A stretch of DNA of 61,047 nt. It comes from an uncultured Verrucomicrobiales bacterium (GTDB lineage Bacteria; Verrucomicrobiota; Verrucomicrobiia; Verrucomicrobiales; Akkermansiaceae). The notes under the pieces are model-generated. The model did not search any database and had not been told where the DNA came from. It worked only from the letters and a program-made list of their open reading frames with translations. How positions within the stretch are numbered: the stretch's first letter is position 1; every line of letters starts with the position of its first letter. This document shows positions 48,769 through 57,620 of the stretch, one piece after another. The stretch covers positions 1 to 61,047 of the forward strand of contig CASICJ010000034.1 of NCBI GenBank assembly GCA_949373085.1, in the 5' to 3' direction. Position numbers and translations under genes: made by a program.

Positions 48769-49947
48769 TTATTTCCCTCCAGTGATCCGTTGGATTGATT
48801 CCTCCGATAGGTTAGATGTGGCGAGCCATTCCTGAGCCGCTTCGCGGTCCCTGCGATAAAAAACGCGGCCAGTGTCGACCATTGCATTTGTTCGAGCTTC
48901 AGGGTCTTTGATGTTGGCCGCCCATTGCACTCCAGCAGCAGGCTCCTTGTGGACGACGCTTGTGGCGTAACCATAAGTTGCAGAATCTTGCTGATCGAAT
49001 GGGAGTGTCGAGATTGCATTAGCGGCCTCTTTAGGGTCTCGGTTAGCCCATTGGTGAAAAGAGGATCCGACAGCATGATCTTTGCCTTCGCCTTCGGGAA
49101 GATTACTAGCCCATTCCACAGCTTTGGCGGGATCCTCTTTGGCATAATCTCCGGCGATTCTTTGAAAGGCGGTATTTTGCAGGTCTCCCTCGGGGATATT
49201 ACTTGCCCATTGGGTGACCTCCTCTTGGCCTCCAGATTTCAAGGCCGCAGCGGCCGCAATGTGGATCATCTTATCAGCATCCTTATCTCCATTTTGTGAG
49301 CGTCCGACCGCAAACTCCGCAGCAAGTTGTGGATCGGCATCAGCGAGTCCGAAGGCAGCTCCCCATTTCATGTGAGTCCCATCACCTTGTTCTTCGGCGG
49401 AAAGAGTATCAAAGTAAGCCATGGCAGATTTTGGATCTTCGGACGCCCAGCCTGCCAAAGAGGCAGCCATGTCGCGTTTTGGGGTGTCTTTCCCATGCAG
49501 GATTGCCTCATCTCCCGCGATAGCCCCCCAAGCGTAGTGAAACTCACGAAATTCGGCAGAGTCTTGCGACATGTGGGCGATCTGCTCACGCAATTGGCGA
49601 GCATTATCAGGAGTGAGTTGTTTAAGCATCTCGGCGAAAGCGAGCCGCCGCTCAATAAGGTTACCGTCTTTAAAGATCGCTCCAAGTTCTGCAATGCCTT
49701 CTTCAGTGAGAGTGGAACTTTCTTTTGTTTCTGATCCACTTTTTGATTTGGAGCGAGTTGATTTAACACGAAAATTTAAATCATTCTCGGCTGAGGTTAC
49801 GACTCTACGACTACTGGAACTGTTTTGTAATCCACGTTTTGATTCGGCGGATTGTTCCGGGTTGGAAGAATTCATTTTTGAGCCGACCACAAATGTGGTG
49901 ATTGCCACGAGTGCCCAAATGAGGTGATGAAGAATGTTTTTTTTCAC
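48769..49947 (-). CDS. Membrane-anchored W/DP-repeat protein of unknown function
   Basis: The 392-residue product (GTG start) has an N-terminal membrane segment (about residues 8-23), a Ser-rich linker and a helical region. At least five repeats of about 35 residues follow with the core W-A-x-x-D-P-x-x-A (GWASEDPKSA, DYAKEDPAKA, QWANRDPKEA), separated by short loops such as NLPEGEGKDHA. The same repeat forms the C-terminal half of the sigma-factor fusion three genes upstream. Such repeats probably fold as a helical solenoid for protein binding. The anchor suggests an extracytoplasmic position. I cannot assign a function. Confidence 0.8.
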   Translation of the reverse strand: MKKNILHHLIWALVAITTFVVGSKMNSSNPEQSAESKRGLQNSSSSRRVVTSAENDLNFRVKSTRSKSKSGSETKESSTLTEEGIAELGAIFKDGNLIERRLAFAEMLKQLTPDNARQLREQIAHMSQDSAEFREFHYAWGAIAGDEAILHGKDTPKRDMAASLAGWASEDPKSAMAYFDTLSAEEQGDGTHMKWGAAFGLADADPQLAAEFAVGRSQNGDKDADKMIHIAAAAALKSGGQEEVTQWASNIPEGDLQNTAFQRIAGDYAKEDPAKAVEWASNLPEGEGKDHAVGSSFHQWANRDPKEAANAISTLPFDQQDSATYGYATSVVHKEPAAGVQWAANIKDPEARTNAMVDTGRVFYRRDREAAQEWLATSNLSEESIQRITGGK

Positions 49948-50011
49948 GGTGCCGAAACAATGGTAGTTTTTTATCAGAAATTAGGAGAAATATTTAGCTT
50001 AAAATAGGAGG

Positions 50012-50719
50012 CTATTCCTGGGCATATTTACGAAGTTGTATGGCCACACCTTTGCGTTGCTCGTGCAATTTCTCTAAATTGGTTTTGTGGGCGACAACGG
50101 TATTTAGATAGCGGTAAAGGTCACCGAGAGATTTACTCCAATCGCCAGAGACAACGTCGATTGGTGATTCACGACGATGGTTACGTGTAGTGGCCGAAGC
50201 CCCATTTTTGAGGAGAGCACTCACGATTTCGCTGCGACACATGAAGGCGGCATTGTGGAGAGCCGTATTACCATCACGGTTGGGTTTTTTAACATCTGCT
50301 TTATTTTTGAGAAGAAAGTCAATAATTTCAAGATGCCCATGCAGAGCGGCGCTCGCGAGCGGAGTCATGCCATTTTCTTGGTGAAGGCGATTCACACGAG
50401 CCCCGATTTTGAGGTGGCGTTTAACCCTCGCGACACTTCCGCTAGCGATCGATCGTTCGAGAAGATTACGGAGTTGATCGGGATCATTCCGGGGAGCACC
50501 TTTAACGTCTTCGACTTTATCCGCGACGTGAAAAATAAAATCGTTGCTGAAGAGCCCCTGGGAGTTTTGGATCTGAAGGAAGTGAAGGCCGTTGGGGGGA
50601 AGTGAGTCGAGGGTAATCGCGATGGTCTCAGCAGTTCCTTTCTTAACGGTAGCGTGAACACGGCGACCATCGATGATGACGTGGGCATCTTCAGTGACGT
50701 GACGAGCATTCATAGTCAT
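50012..50719 (-). CDS. Ankyrin-repeat fragment (3' part of the fusion gene)
   Basis: The open frame has 235 residues from the first possible start, but the same frame is open upstream to about 50940. That upstream stretch (LIGYAKEGKFLGSF, SGFFIPQPALWTL) continues the cytochrome part. The visible portion has an IPT-like beta stretch (LDSLPPNGLHFLQIQNSQGLFSNDF). Three ankyrin repeats follow (ENGMTPLASAALHGHLEIIDFLLKN, DGNTALHNAAF, HRRESPIDVVSG). The 3' end reaches RKYAQE. Confidence 0.65.
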   Translation of the reverse strand: MTMNARHVTEDAHVIIDGRRVHATVKKGTAETIAITLDSLPPNGLHFLQIQNSQGLFSNDFIFHVADKVEDVKGAPRNDPDQLRNLLERSIASGSVARVKRHLKIGARVNRLHQENGMTPLASAALHGHLEIIDFLLKNKADVKKPNRDGNTALHNAAFMCRSEIVSALLKNGASATTRNHRRESPIDVVSGDWSKSLGDLYRYLNTVVAHKTNLEKLHEQRKGVAIQLRKYAQE

Positions 50720-50850
50720 GGTTTGATTCCCTCCGGCAAGAATGGGAAATTGCTGGCGGCCGCTTTGCTCTTGAATAGAGCTGAGGGTCCAGAGAGCAGG
50801 TTGTGGGATAAAAAACCCAGATTGAGCTCCGTGACGAGCCGTGAAGGAGC

Positions 50851-52077
50851 CTAAAAATTTCCCTTCTTTGGCGTAACCAATGAGTTGTTCGCGGGTGAAG
50901 CTCTGGCGGCCTTTATCAACTTGGATATAGTGACCTCTTTTGAAATTGCAGAGTCATGTCTTTTCCCGTCAAGGAGGGCCTCAACTTGCAGGACAATAGC
51001 CTCTTCGGCTGCCGAAGCTTCGAGAGCCGGAAGGAGCTCGAGAGCGAGTCTCTGGTTAGCGGTTTTTCGATTTAGCGTGAGCTGGCGGGCAAAGGTGCCG
51101 GAGTAGCCGGTGCTCCCTTCAAGGACCATTTCCCAAATGGGGTCAAACCGTGGTTTGCTTCGCCACGACAGACGCCAGAGGTCTTTCTCGGGAATCCCTT
51201 TCTCGGCGATATTACGATAAAAATCAAAGTCGATGATATTGAGCCGGCCTTGCGGCAGGATGAGGAAGCGATCATACGCTCCGCGCCAAGTTGGGGCATC
51301 CATCCCGGATCCGGGGGTGTTGGTTGAGACGAGAAAGGGCATACGATGGCAGTCACCACAAACATTCGGTTGTGGTTTCCCTTCGTGGTTGCCTTTGATG
51401 TGGAAGAGTTCGAATCCGTCGACCGCTCTCTTTGACAGGACGTTCGTGAAAGCGCGTTTCTGGGCAGGTGGATACGGTATAGCGAGAAGAAAGCGCGACA
51501 TATAATAGCGCTCGTTCCGATCGAGCAAGTCGCCATTGCCGGTGGCGCTGTCTCCAAGCGCCATCGTAGATTTCAAAGCGCCATCAACGACATTACGAAT
51601 GGCATTGTCAGGGCTGGAGCCGTCAACATTTGGAGGGCTATGCCCGCGTACATTTGCGCTATTATTTCCGCCATAGGGATCACCGGGAATACCGTCCCAG
51701 TGGAAGGGAGCAGTATCACGGAGTCCGCGAAGCGGCATGGTAGACCGAGGCTGAATTTGGCTTCCTCCGGAGACGATAGGAGTCTTAAGAACCCAGAGGA
51801 GCTGGTCGGTATGCCCGTCGGGATGGCAACTGGCACAAGAGAAAGTTTTGGTGCTGGAGGCACTGGCATTATTGAAGGCGATACGGCCGCGCTTAAAGGG
51901 CGCGGGGGTGGGGTCGTCGAGTTTAATGGTAGATGTCACGACTGGTTTACCCGGATCCGAAAGATCGATGTGAGAGATGGAATTCTCAACAGCATTGAGG
52001 ACCCAAGCTTCGGACTGGAGCTCCCTTCTCATTAGACCGGAGCGCAATGCCTCGAGGAACAGACCCCACTTTGACAT
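50851..52077 (-). CDS. Dihaem cytochrome c fragment (middle part of the fusion gene)
   Basis: The open frame of up to 408 residues encodes the end of a YVTN propeller (EAWVLNAVENSISHIDLSDPG) and then a peroxidase/MauG-like dihaem domain. CASCHPDGH is the first haem site, GLRDTAPFHWDGI lies in the middle and CGDCHRMP is the second haem site. The last ~20 residues (VTISKLIKAARAS onward) are out of frame with the family and run into a chance stop. Confidence 0.65.
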   Translation of the reverse strand: MSKWGLFLEALRSGLMRRELQSEAWVLNAVENSISHIDLSDPGKPVVTSTIKLDDPTPAPFKRGRIAFNNASASSTKTFSCASCHPDGHTDQLLWVLKTPIVSGGSQIQPRSTMPLRGLRDTAPFHWDGIPGDPYGGNNSANVRGHSPPNVDGSSPDNAIRNVVDGALKSTMALGDSATGNGDLLDRNERYYMSRFLLAIPYPPAQKRAFTNVLSKRAVDGFELFHIKGNHEGKPQPNVCGDCHRMPFLVSTNTPGSGMDAPTWRGAYDRFLILPQGRLNIIDFDFYRNIAEKGIPEKDLWRLSWRSKPRFDPIWEMVLEGSTGYSGTFARQLTLNRKTANQRLALELLPALEASAAEEAIVLQVEALLDGKRHDSAISKEVTISKLIKAARASPANNSLVTPKKGNF

Positions 52078-52169
52078 GTCCCAAGACTTTGCCGCTGGAG
52101 GTGTCTACGGCGAAGACTTTGTCTGATCCCGCGGCCGTAGCAATCAGAGTTTGATCATCGGAGCTAATC

Positions 52170-53255
52170 TCAATCGCGAAGGGAGTCGCGAAAGCATCCT
52201 GCGGGGTAATTTTGACCGAGGGTAGAGGGCTCAAGATTAATGAAGCTTGGTTTTTTGGCGGCATTCTTTTGAAAATCAACCCGAGTGATTTGATTTAAAA
52301 AAGCACGATTTTGGAGTTGGGCCAGTCCATGTTTTTTAGTGCCTGAACGACCATTAATATGATTCCGGGCATCGGTTTGGGCAACGAAGACCGAACCTTT
52401 CGAATCAATCGTGAGACCATAAAGAAGAGTTCCGAGAGTATCGACTGTCTCGATCAATTTATCGGTTTTAGTATCGAAGACGAAGAGATCTTTGTCGGGC
52501 ACATTGGGATGTTTGACGATATCAACAACGTGACCCAGAGAGAGGACGTTATTATTGGCGATGGAGTGCTCATGAGCGTTAAAGGTAACGAGGTCTCCAT
52601 CAATTTTGTAGCCTCCAGAGAGTTGGGTTTTGTTATTCGATTCGAATGGGAGAACATAGAGCTTGCCATTTCTGACACTGATCGCGCGTGGGTCTTGGGC
52701 GGGGATGTTAAGCCTCCTAGAGACCTTGCGGGAGGTAACGTCAATGACAGCTATCTTGTTTTCGGACGAGAGCGCAACGTAAGCCTTTTGATTGCTGGCA
52801 AATGCGATGCCAACAGGCTCGTCAAAATTCGTTGCGCGCTTCTCAAGATCAATATCTTGCACGGTGTCGATGACACAGAGATGCGTCGAGCTCTCGGAAT
52901 TGGTATCGATGACGCTTATGGAATCGGAAATGTGATTGCTGACCCAGACTTCAAGCCCATCGGGTCGGATTGCGATGCTGACAGGATCGATACCCACAGG
53001 AATACGAGCGAGAAGGTCGTTTGTAGAGGTCTCAAATACGTCGACCGTGTCGGCCGGGGTATTGGCGACGAAGAGGCGATCCTGATGAACGACAATAGGT
53101 TTAAAATGCGGACTCAGAAAGGAAGGGTGGCCAACTTCAGCAGGCGAAGGGATTGGCCGATCATCGGGAACATTTTTCCGGTCGCGAGCTGGAAGAAGCC
53201 AAACGCCGAGAGAAGAAAAGACGAGAAGAATGAATCCTGCGAGAAGCCGTTTCAT
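52170..53255 (-). CDS. YVTN beta-propeller fragment (5' part of the fusion gene)
   Basis: The ATG at 53255 opens a 361-residue frame with a membrane leader (LLAGFILLVFSSLGVWLL) and propeller blades (QDRLFVANTPADTVDVFE, IRPDGLEVWVSNHISDSISVID, NQKAYVALSSENKIAVIDV). Its last ~20 residues are frame-shifted nonsense. The propeller continues in another frame through VKITPQDAFATPFAIEISSD and KVLGHVKVGSVPRGIAL. The leader suggests a periplasmic position, as expected for a c-type cytochrome. Confidence 0.65.
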   Translation of the reverse strand: MKRLLAGFILLVFSSLGVWLLPARDRKNVPDDRPIPSPAEVGHPSFLSPHFKPIVVHQDRLFVANTPADTVDVFETSTNDLLARIPVGIDPVSIAIRPDGLEVWVSNHISDSISVIDTNSESSTHLCVIDTVQDIDLEKRATNFDEPVGIAFASNQKAYVALSSENKIAVIDVTSRKVSRRLNIPAQDPRAISVRNGKLYVLPFESNNKTQLSGGYKIDGDLVTFNAHEHSIANNNVLSLGHVVDIVKHPNVPDKDLFVFDTKTDKLIETVDTLGTLLYGLTIDSKGSVFVAQTDARNHINGRSGTKKHGLAQLQNRAFLNQITRVDFQKNAAKKPSFINLEPSTLGQNYPAGCFRDSLRD

Positions 53256-53269
53256 AAAGTACAGAGGGT

Positions 53270-55222
53270 CTAATTATCGGGAGAAAATTGGTATTCGCTC
53301 GCCCATTGCTGGGCTATTTTGGGGTCACTACGACTCCAAGCTTTGAAGGTATGCTGGCTGAGGTCGTTGCGTAAGGAGGGGGTGGTTATTTTTAGCGACC
53401 ATTCAAGGGCGCTGCGAGGATCAAATTCAACGGCGGCAACGGCGAGACCTGCAATCGCTTGGTCTCGCGAATTGCCTGCTGGAAGGGCTTCAATCCAGGC
53501 GGTGGCGGCTTTGGGTGTTTGCGTGGTCCAGTGCCAGAGAGTATCCGCTAGGGCAGAGTTCCGCTGGGGAGATTCCGTTTTTGAGGAAATCCAGTTGGCG
53601 GTAGCTTCGGGATCTCGCTCAGACCACTGATTCGCGATTATCTTTAAATATTTGGGGTTCGGATTCTCGTCTAGGTATTGCGCTGCTTTTTCAGGATGAG
53701 TTTTGGACCACGACTCAAGGGCCCGAGAGGTAGCGTGACCCCTAGCGTTGGGTATAAGCGTTGAGGTCCAGGCAAGTGCTTTGAGGGGTGATTGGCGCGC
53801 CCAAGATTGTGCGATCTTTGCGAGGATATCATTACGGGCATTGCCTGCCTTGAGGCCAAGGGCAAGAGTTGCAGCTTCTTGAGGGTCAGTGGCGGCAATC
53901 GTTTCCAGAACCCCGGAGTAAGCTCCGGCTTGTTGCTGATCTGCAAGAGTTTGAGCCCACCCCAAGGCAGCCTGGGGATCTTGGCGAGCCCATTCCTTGG
54001 CAATGGTCCCCGAAAGAATGTGGCCGACAATCGGATAATAGGCGCGGGTGTTTACGGGAGAAGTGAGCCAGTTAGCGGTTCGCTTAGGGTCAAGGGCTGC
54101 AAGAGCGGAAAGGATACTGAGAAAGTGTCCACGCTCGAGGGAGAAGTTTGCCGTATCCAAGGAACCAAAAGCGGCTTCGGGGTCTGCCTTAGCCCAGCGA
54201 GTGAGCAGTAAATGAGTCAGGATTTTTGATTCTGAATCCCATTCGGGAGTTTTACTCCGCAGGAGTTCAAGCGCTTCCGAAATATGTTTAGTGGAAAGCT
54301 GCAATGAGTAATCGTGAAGAAGCCACAGTCGTTCGGCAGGGTCTGGATTAGCAAAAATAGCGAGGAGATCTTGCTCACTAAAAGCAGCGGCCTTCGGGAT
54401 TTTAGAGATAGCGAAACTTCGGGTAGATCTCTGACTTTGCACTACTGGCGAAGCCCTCACCCTCTGGGTTTCCTTAAGTTGGTTAATTTTTATTTGCTGG
54501 GTCGTCACAGCTGCGATCCCGATGGAGAGTGAACCCAAGACAAGCAGGTGACTTTTGACAAAAGCGAGAGCTCCGCTAGTCACGCACGTCGATTGAACAG
54601 AGCTAGTAATAGAGTTGGCTAAGCTGGCGGGAGCCGAGGAGACCGCGTTGGTCGGCAGGGTCGAAGCGAGTAACGCGGTGGTTGTGGTAATCCCGCGTTT
54701 GGCAAGAATGACGCGGAGTTTTTCGAGCGCGCGATTGGTGCGCATGCGAGCCGTGTCATCATTGATACTCAGTTCGTGCGCGATTTCTGGGAAAGTCTTA
54801 TTGTTATAGAAACGCAGAAGAACGAGAGCTCGGTCACTTTCGGAAAGTTCATCAATGGCCCCGTCTACTTCGGGAGTAAGTTGATTCCAGGATTCGGAAG
54901 AGGTCTTCATTGCGTCGAGGTCGGCTGCTGTTTTTTCGCGTTTTTGGCGTCGAACCTCGGAACGAACATAATCGACCGAAGCGCTGTGAGTTTCGCGGTG
55001 ACACCAAGCAGTTAGGGGAAGAGATTGAGGGAGCTTTGAAGCCTTTTTGACAAGGCGGAGGAAAATAATCTGGGAGATGTCACGGGCGGCTTCGTCGTTC
55101 CTAGTGATTCGCCGTGCCACAGAGTGGATCAGAGGGAGGTGTCGGTCAACCAGCTCCGCTAGCGCTGGACCCGAGGGGTTGCGCAAGTGTTTTTGTAGGA
55201 GTTGATGGTCGCTTATGTCCAC
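53270..55222 (-). CDS. ECF-type sigma factor fused to membrane segment and W/DP repeats
   Basis: The 650-residue product (GTG start) opens with a sigma-70 region 2 (about residues 20-95, RRITRNDEAARDISQIIFLRL) and a sigma region 4 helix-turn-helix (about 120-172, LVLLRFYNNKTFPEIAHEL). A linker and one membrane helix (about 218-240) follow. The last ~260 residues are a solenoid of W/DP repeats (EWARQDPQAALGWA, SWARQSPLKALAW, QWSERDPEATANW). ECF sigmas with long membrane-spanning C-termini occur in Planctomycetes and Verrucomicrobia, where the extension is thought to sense or self-inhibit. No separate anti-sigma gene is visible. It heads a leftward cassette with the cytochrome fusion (14 bp) and the other W/DP protein. 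Confidence 0.85.
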   Translation of the reverse strand: MDISDHQLLQKHLRNPSGPALAELVDRHLPLIHSVARRITRNDEAARDISQIIFLRLVKKASKLPQSLPLTAWCHRETHSASVDYVRSEVRRQKREKTAADLDAMKTSSESWNQLTPEVDGAIDELSESDRALVLLRFYNNKTFPEIAHELSINDDTARMRTNRALEKLRVILAKRGITTTTALLASTLPTNAVSSAPASLANSITSSVQSTCVTSGALAFVKSHLLVLGSLSIGIAAVTTQQIKINQLKETQRVRASPVVQSQRSTRSFAISKIPKAAAFSEQDLLAIFANPDPAERLWLLHDYSLQLSTKHISEALELLRSKTPEWDSESKILTHLLLTRWAKADPEAAFGSLDTANFSLERGHFLSILSALAALDPKRTANWLTSPVNTRAYYPIVGHILSGTIAKEWARQDPQAALGWAQTLADQQQAGAYSGVLETIAATDPQEAATLALGLKAGNARNDILAKIAQSWARQSPLKALAWTSTLIPNARGHATSRALESWSKTHPEKAAQYLDENPNPKYLKIIANQWSERDPEATANWISSKTESPQRNSALADTLWHWTTQTPKAATAWIEALPAGNSRDQAIAGLAVAAVEFDPRSALEWSLKITTPSLRNDLSQHTFKAWSRSDPKIAQQWASEYQFSPDN

Positions 55223-55349
55223 GGTTCTAACGAAATCGTTGCTTGATACAGGAAGCGAACAAGAAAATGGAGCATAAAGAGAAGGTCAGAACCATATCGC
55301 GAGCACTTTTGGATAGATAGATAAGGTTTGAAGGTGTAAAGGATTGCTG

Positions 55350-56450
55350 ATGGAAAAGATATTGCGATGGGGAATTCTGGGGGCGGCAAATATTGCGCGT
55401 AAGAATTGGGATGCGATTCGCAATTCCGGCAATGGAGTGATCGTGGCGGTTGCGAGTCGCAATGAGGCTAAGGCGCAAAGATTTATCGACGAATGTCAAG
55501 GCGTGGCTCCTTTTGTAGAGGCTCCGAGAGCGATTGGCGGGTATGATGAAATGATTGCAGCCGATGACCTCGACGCGATTTATATTCCGCTCCCAACCGG
55601 AATGCGCAAAGACTGGGTCGTAAAAGCTGCGAATGCTGGAAAACATGTGATGTGTGAAAAGCCATGTGCGATCGATAGCGAAGAATTGGCAACGATGACT
55701 TCAGCTTGTGCCGCGAACAAAGTGCAATTCATGGATGGTGTGATGTATATGCATAGCGATCGAATGGCAAAGCTGCGTGAGACACTTGATAACCCCGAGA
55801 ATGTTGGGAAGATTCGGCGAATCGCTTCGGCCTTCTCCTTTTGTGCCCCTTCTGAGTTTTTTGGCGAAAATATCCGAGGAAACAGCGAGCTGGAACCTGC
55901 GGGAGCGCTTGGCGATCTTGGGTGGTATACGATCAGGGCTACCCTATTCGTGATGAATTACGAAATGCCAGTTTCCCTTCGTGCAACGCTTCTTTCATCT
56001 ACGGGTAGCGGTGAACCCTCGGATGGCGTGCCCATCGAGTTGAGTGCCGAGCTCATCTTTGCAAATGGAACTTCAGCAACATTCTACAACTCTTTTCTAA
56101 CTGAGAATCAGCAGTGGCTGCATGTGAGTGGTTCGAAAGGGCATCTCAAAGTTAATGATTTTGTCCTACCTCATCCTGGTGGAAAATTAGGCTTCAAGAT
56201 TGCAAACCCCAACTTTGTTCAGCGAGACTGTGAATTCTTCATGGAGCGCAACGAGAGAGAATATTCGGTCGAGGAAGAGGCGAATAATCATCCAACGGCA
56301 CAGGAGACAAAACTATTCCGCAAATTTGCGGAACTCGCTCTGAGTGGAACTCCGGATCCGTTTTGGCCCGATATCGCGATAAAGACTCAGAAAATTCTCG
56401 ATGCCTGCCTGGTCTCAGCCCGAAGTGACGGGCAACAGATTGAATTTTAA
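55350..56450 (+). CDS. Gfo/Idh/MocA-family NAD(P)-dependent oxidoreductase
   Basis: ATG 55350 is preferred over TTG 55344. The 366-residue product starts with the Rossmann motif WGILGAANIA, contains the family signature CEKPCAID near residue 100 and ends with a GFO_IDH C-terminal domain (GALGDLGWYTIRAT, LHVSGSKGHLKVNDF). No signal peptide is present, so it is cytoplasmic. These enzymes oxidise or isomerise sugars and related polyols, often dimeric dihydrodiol or 1,5-anhydro sugar types; the substrate cannot be assigned. It is divergent from the sigma-factor fusion across 127 bp. Confidence 0.9.
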   Translation: MEKILRWGILGAANIARKNWDAIRNSGNGVIVAVASRNEAKAQRFIDECQGVAPFVEAPRAIGGYDEMIAADDLDAIYIPLPTGMRKDWVVKAANAGKHVMCEKPCAIDSEELATMTSACAANKVQFMDGVMYMHSDRMAKLRETLDNPENVGKIRRIASAFSFCAPSEFFGENIRGNSELEPAGALGDLGWYTIRATLFVMNYEMPVSLRATLLSSTGSGEPSDGVPIELSAELIFANGTSATFYNSFLTENQQWLHVSGSKGHLKVNDFVLPHPGGKLGFKIANPNFVQRDCEFFMERNEREYSVEEEANNHPTAQETKLFRKFAELALSGTPDPFWPDIAIKTQKILDACLVSARSDGQQIEF

Positions 56451-56705
56451 TCTGGATTTTCCGTCGACTTACGAGTCGCTGAGCCCGGGTCGGACGTCCC
56501 AGCTGGTGACGCTTCAGAGACACCTAGAGGATCTGCCGTTTGGGATGTTAGACCTTCAGGAGCGCCCGACTTTGATTCTGGCTGCTGGCTACCAGAGATT
56601 GATGCCAGTTCCTTTTCAAGGCCGGAGTTAAGTTTGAGCATAGTTTGACGTTAATGCTGGCACCAATCGTGAGAATCGTAGAACTCAGCAATTTGAAAAG
56701 CATTG
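56447..56705 (-). other. Possible small gene with one frame break, low confidence
   Basis: The 310-bp gap between the oxidoreductase and efp holds, on the minus strand, an ATG at 56705 followed by a hydrophobic stretch (MLFKLLSSTILTIGAS). A second frame starting at 56641 encodes a hydrophilic Ser/Pro/Gly-rich 64-residue tail (LNSGLEKELASISGSQQPES). A one- or two-base shift near 56640 would join them into a small exported or anchored protein. No family is recognised. It may be chance. Confidence 0.22.
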
Positions 56706-56760
56706 ATCCTTAAGTCGCCTCTTGACCCGCCGCCTGCTCTCCCTTACTCCAATCCTCACA

Positions 56761-57324
56761 ATGGCGATCGTCGCAACAAACCTCAAACGCGGGCAGTGTA
56801 TCCAATACGAAGGAGAGCGCGGGGTCGTTCTCGGACTCGAACACCGCACCCCTGGAAAAGGAAACGCCCTCATTGCGGCGACCATTCGGTCTTTCAAAAC
56901 CGGAAAAACCAAAACGATCCGTTTCGCTTCCAGTGAAAAGGTCGAGATTGTGGAGACTGACCGTCAGAAACTTGAATTTTCTTATTCTGAGCCGGGCACC
57001 TACCATTTCATGGACCCTACCACTTTTGATACTATCGGGATCGATGAAGATTTCGTGGGAGAAGCCAAGAACTTCATCAAAGAAGGTCAGGTCATCGAAA
57101 TTCTCTTTATCGAAGGAAATCCCGTTTCCATCGACCTTCCGGACTCCGTTGAGCTTGAGATTACAGAGTCTTCTGAGGGCATCAAGGGCGACACCGCCAA
57201 TAACCCAACCAAGCCAGCTGTTCTCGAAACTGGTCTGACTGTTCAGGTTCCGCTTTTCGTGAAACAAGGTGATATTATCAAGGTCAGTACTAAGGACAAT
57301 GGCTACCTTGGCCGCGCCAACTAG
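56761..57324 (+). CDS. efp: Elongation factor P
   Basis: The 187-residue product has the three OB-like domains of EF-P: an N-terminal KOW-like domain (MAIVATNLKRGQCI), a central domain (YHFMDPTTFDTIGID) and a C-terminal domain ending GYLGRAN. The modification loop reads HRTPGKGNA with Lys33 at the tip, so post-translational lysine modification (EpmA-type) is possible. EF-P relieves ribosome stalling at consecutive prolines. ATG 56761 is chosen over the in-frame upstream start at 56722 because the conserved N-terminus begins there. A terminator follows. Confidence 0.95.
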   Translation: MAIVATNLKRGQCIQYEGERGVVLGLEHRTPGKGNALIAATIRSFKTGKTKTIRFASSEKVEIVETDRQKLEFSYSEPGTYHFMDPTTFDTIGIDEDFVGEAKNFIKEGQVIEILFIEGNPVSIDLPDSVELEITESSEGIKGDTANNPTKPAVLETGLTVQVPLFVKQGDIIKVSTKDNGYLGRAN

Positions 57325-57341
57325 AAGTTTAACAACTCTTT

Positions 57342-57378
57342 AAAGCCTCGTCGTAAAACCCTGCGACGGGGCTTTTTT
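57342..57378 (+). terminator. Rho-independent terminator after efp
   Basis: The stem AAAGCCTCGTCG/CGACGGGGCTTT (one G-T pair) encloses a loop of about 10 bases and ends in a run of six T. It begins 17 bases after the efp stop. Confidence 0.92.
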
Positions 57379-57416
57379 GTTTTGCATCCGGATAAGCACC
57401 GTTAGACTAGGATAAG

Positions 57417-57620
57417 TTGAAAAATTTCCTGCTCCTTCTTTTTGCCCTCGCCATCGTCGTGGTCTTTGGAGGCACGGCTTTCTTTTTCTGGGAAAACTCC
57501 AAGGGCGCGAGGTTTGAGAGGCTCGATAGATCCTCTCAAGAGGCCTCTTCTGAATCGTCGCAAGAAGAGCAACCGCCAACTAGGCAAGCACCAGCGCCTG
57601 AGCGGAGATTCCCGAAATGA
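57417..57620 (+). CDS. Small single-pass membrane protein
   Basis: This open frame starts at a TTG (57417) and encodes 67 residues. A membrane helix spans residues 4-25 (LLLLFALAIVVVFGGTAFFFW), and a Ser/Glu/Pro-rich soluble tail ends ERRFPK. Its last 85 bp overlap the 3' end of the convergent MerC-like gene, so one of the two ends may be shorter in reality. No family is recognised. The clean hydrophobic N-terminus just after the efp terminator argues for a real small protein. Confidence 0.45.
   Translation: MKNFLLLLFALAIVVVFGGTAFFFWENSKGARFERLDRSSQEASSESSQEEQPPTRQAPAPERRFPK

Larger units (their letters stand above)
50012..53255 (-). pseudogene. Frameshifted YVTN propeller / dihaem cytochrome / ankyrin fusion gene
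   Basis: Three successive open frames on the minus strand read as one protein of roughly 1080 residues broken by three apparent single-base shifts. The first lies near 52217-52233, the second near 52022-52045 and the third in the A run at 50938-50941. Bridging the last joins DSAISK to RGHYIQVDKG and then runs through FLGSFTARHGAQSG and straight into the ankyrin open frame. The order is membrane leader, YVTN-type beta-propeller, two CxxCH haem motifs, an Ig/IPT-like stretch and ankyrin repeats. Either the gene is dead or this stretch has indel errors. It lies 14 bp after the sigma-factor fusion on the same strand. Confidence 0.7.
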
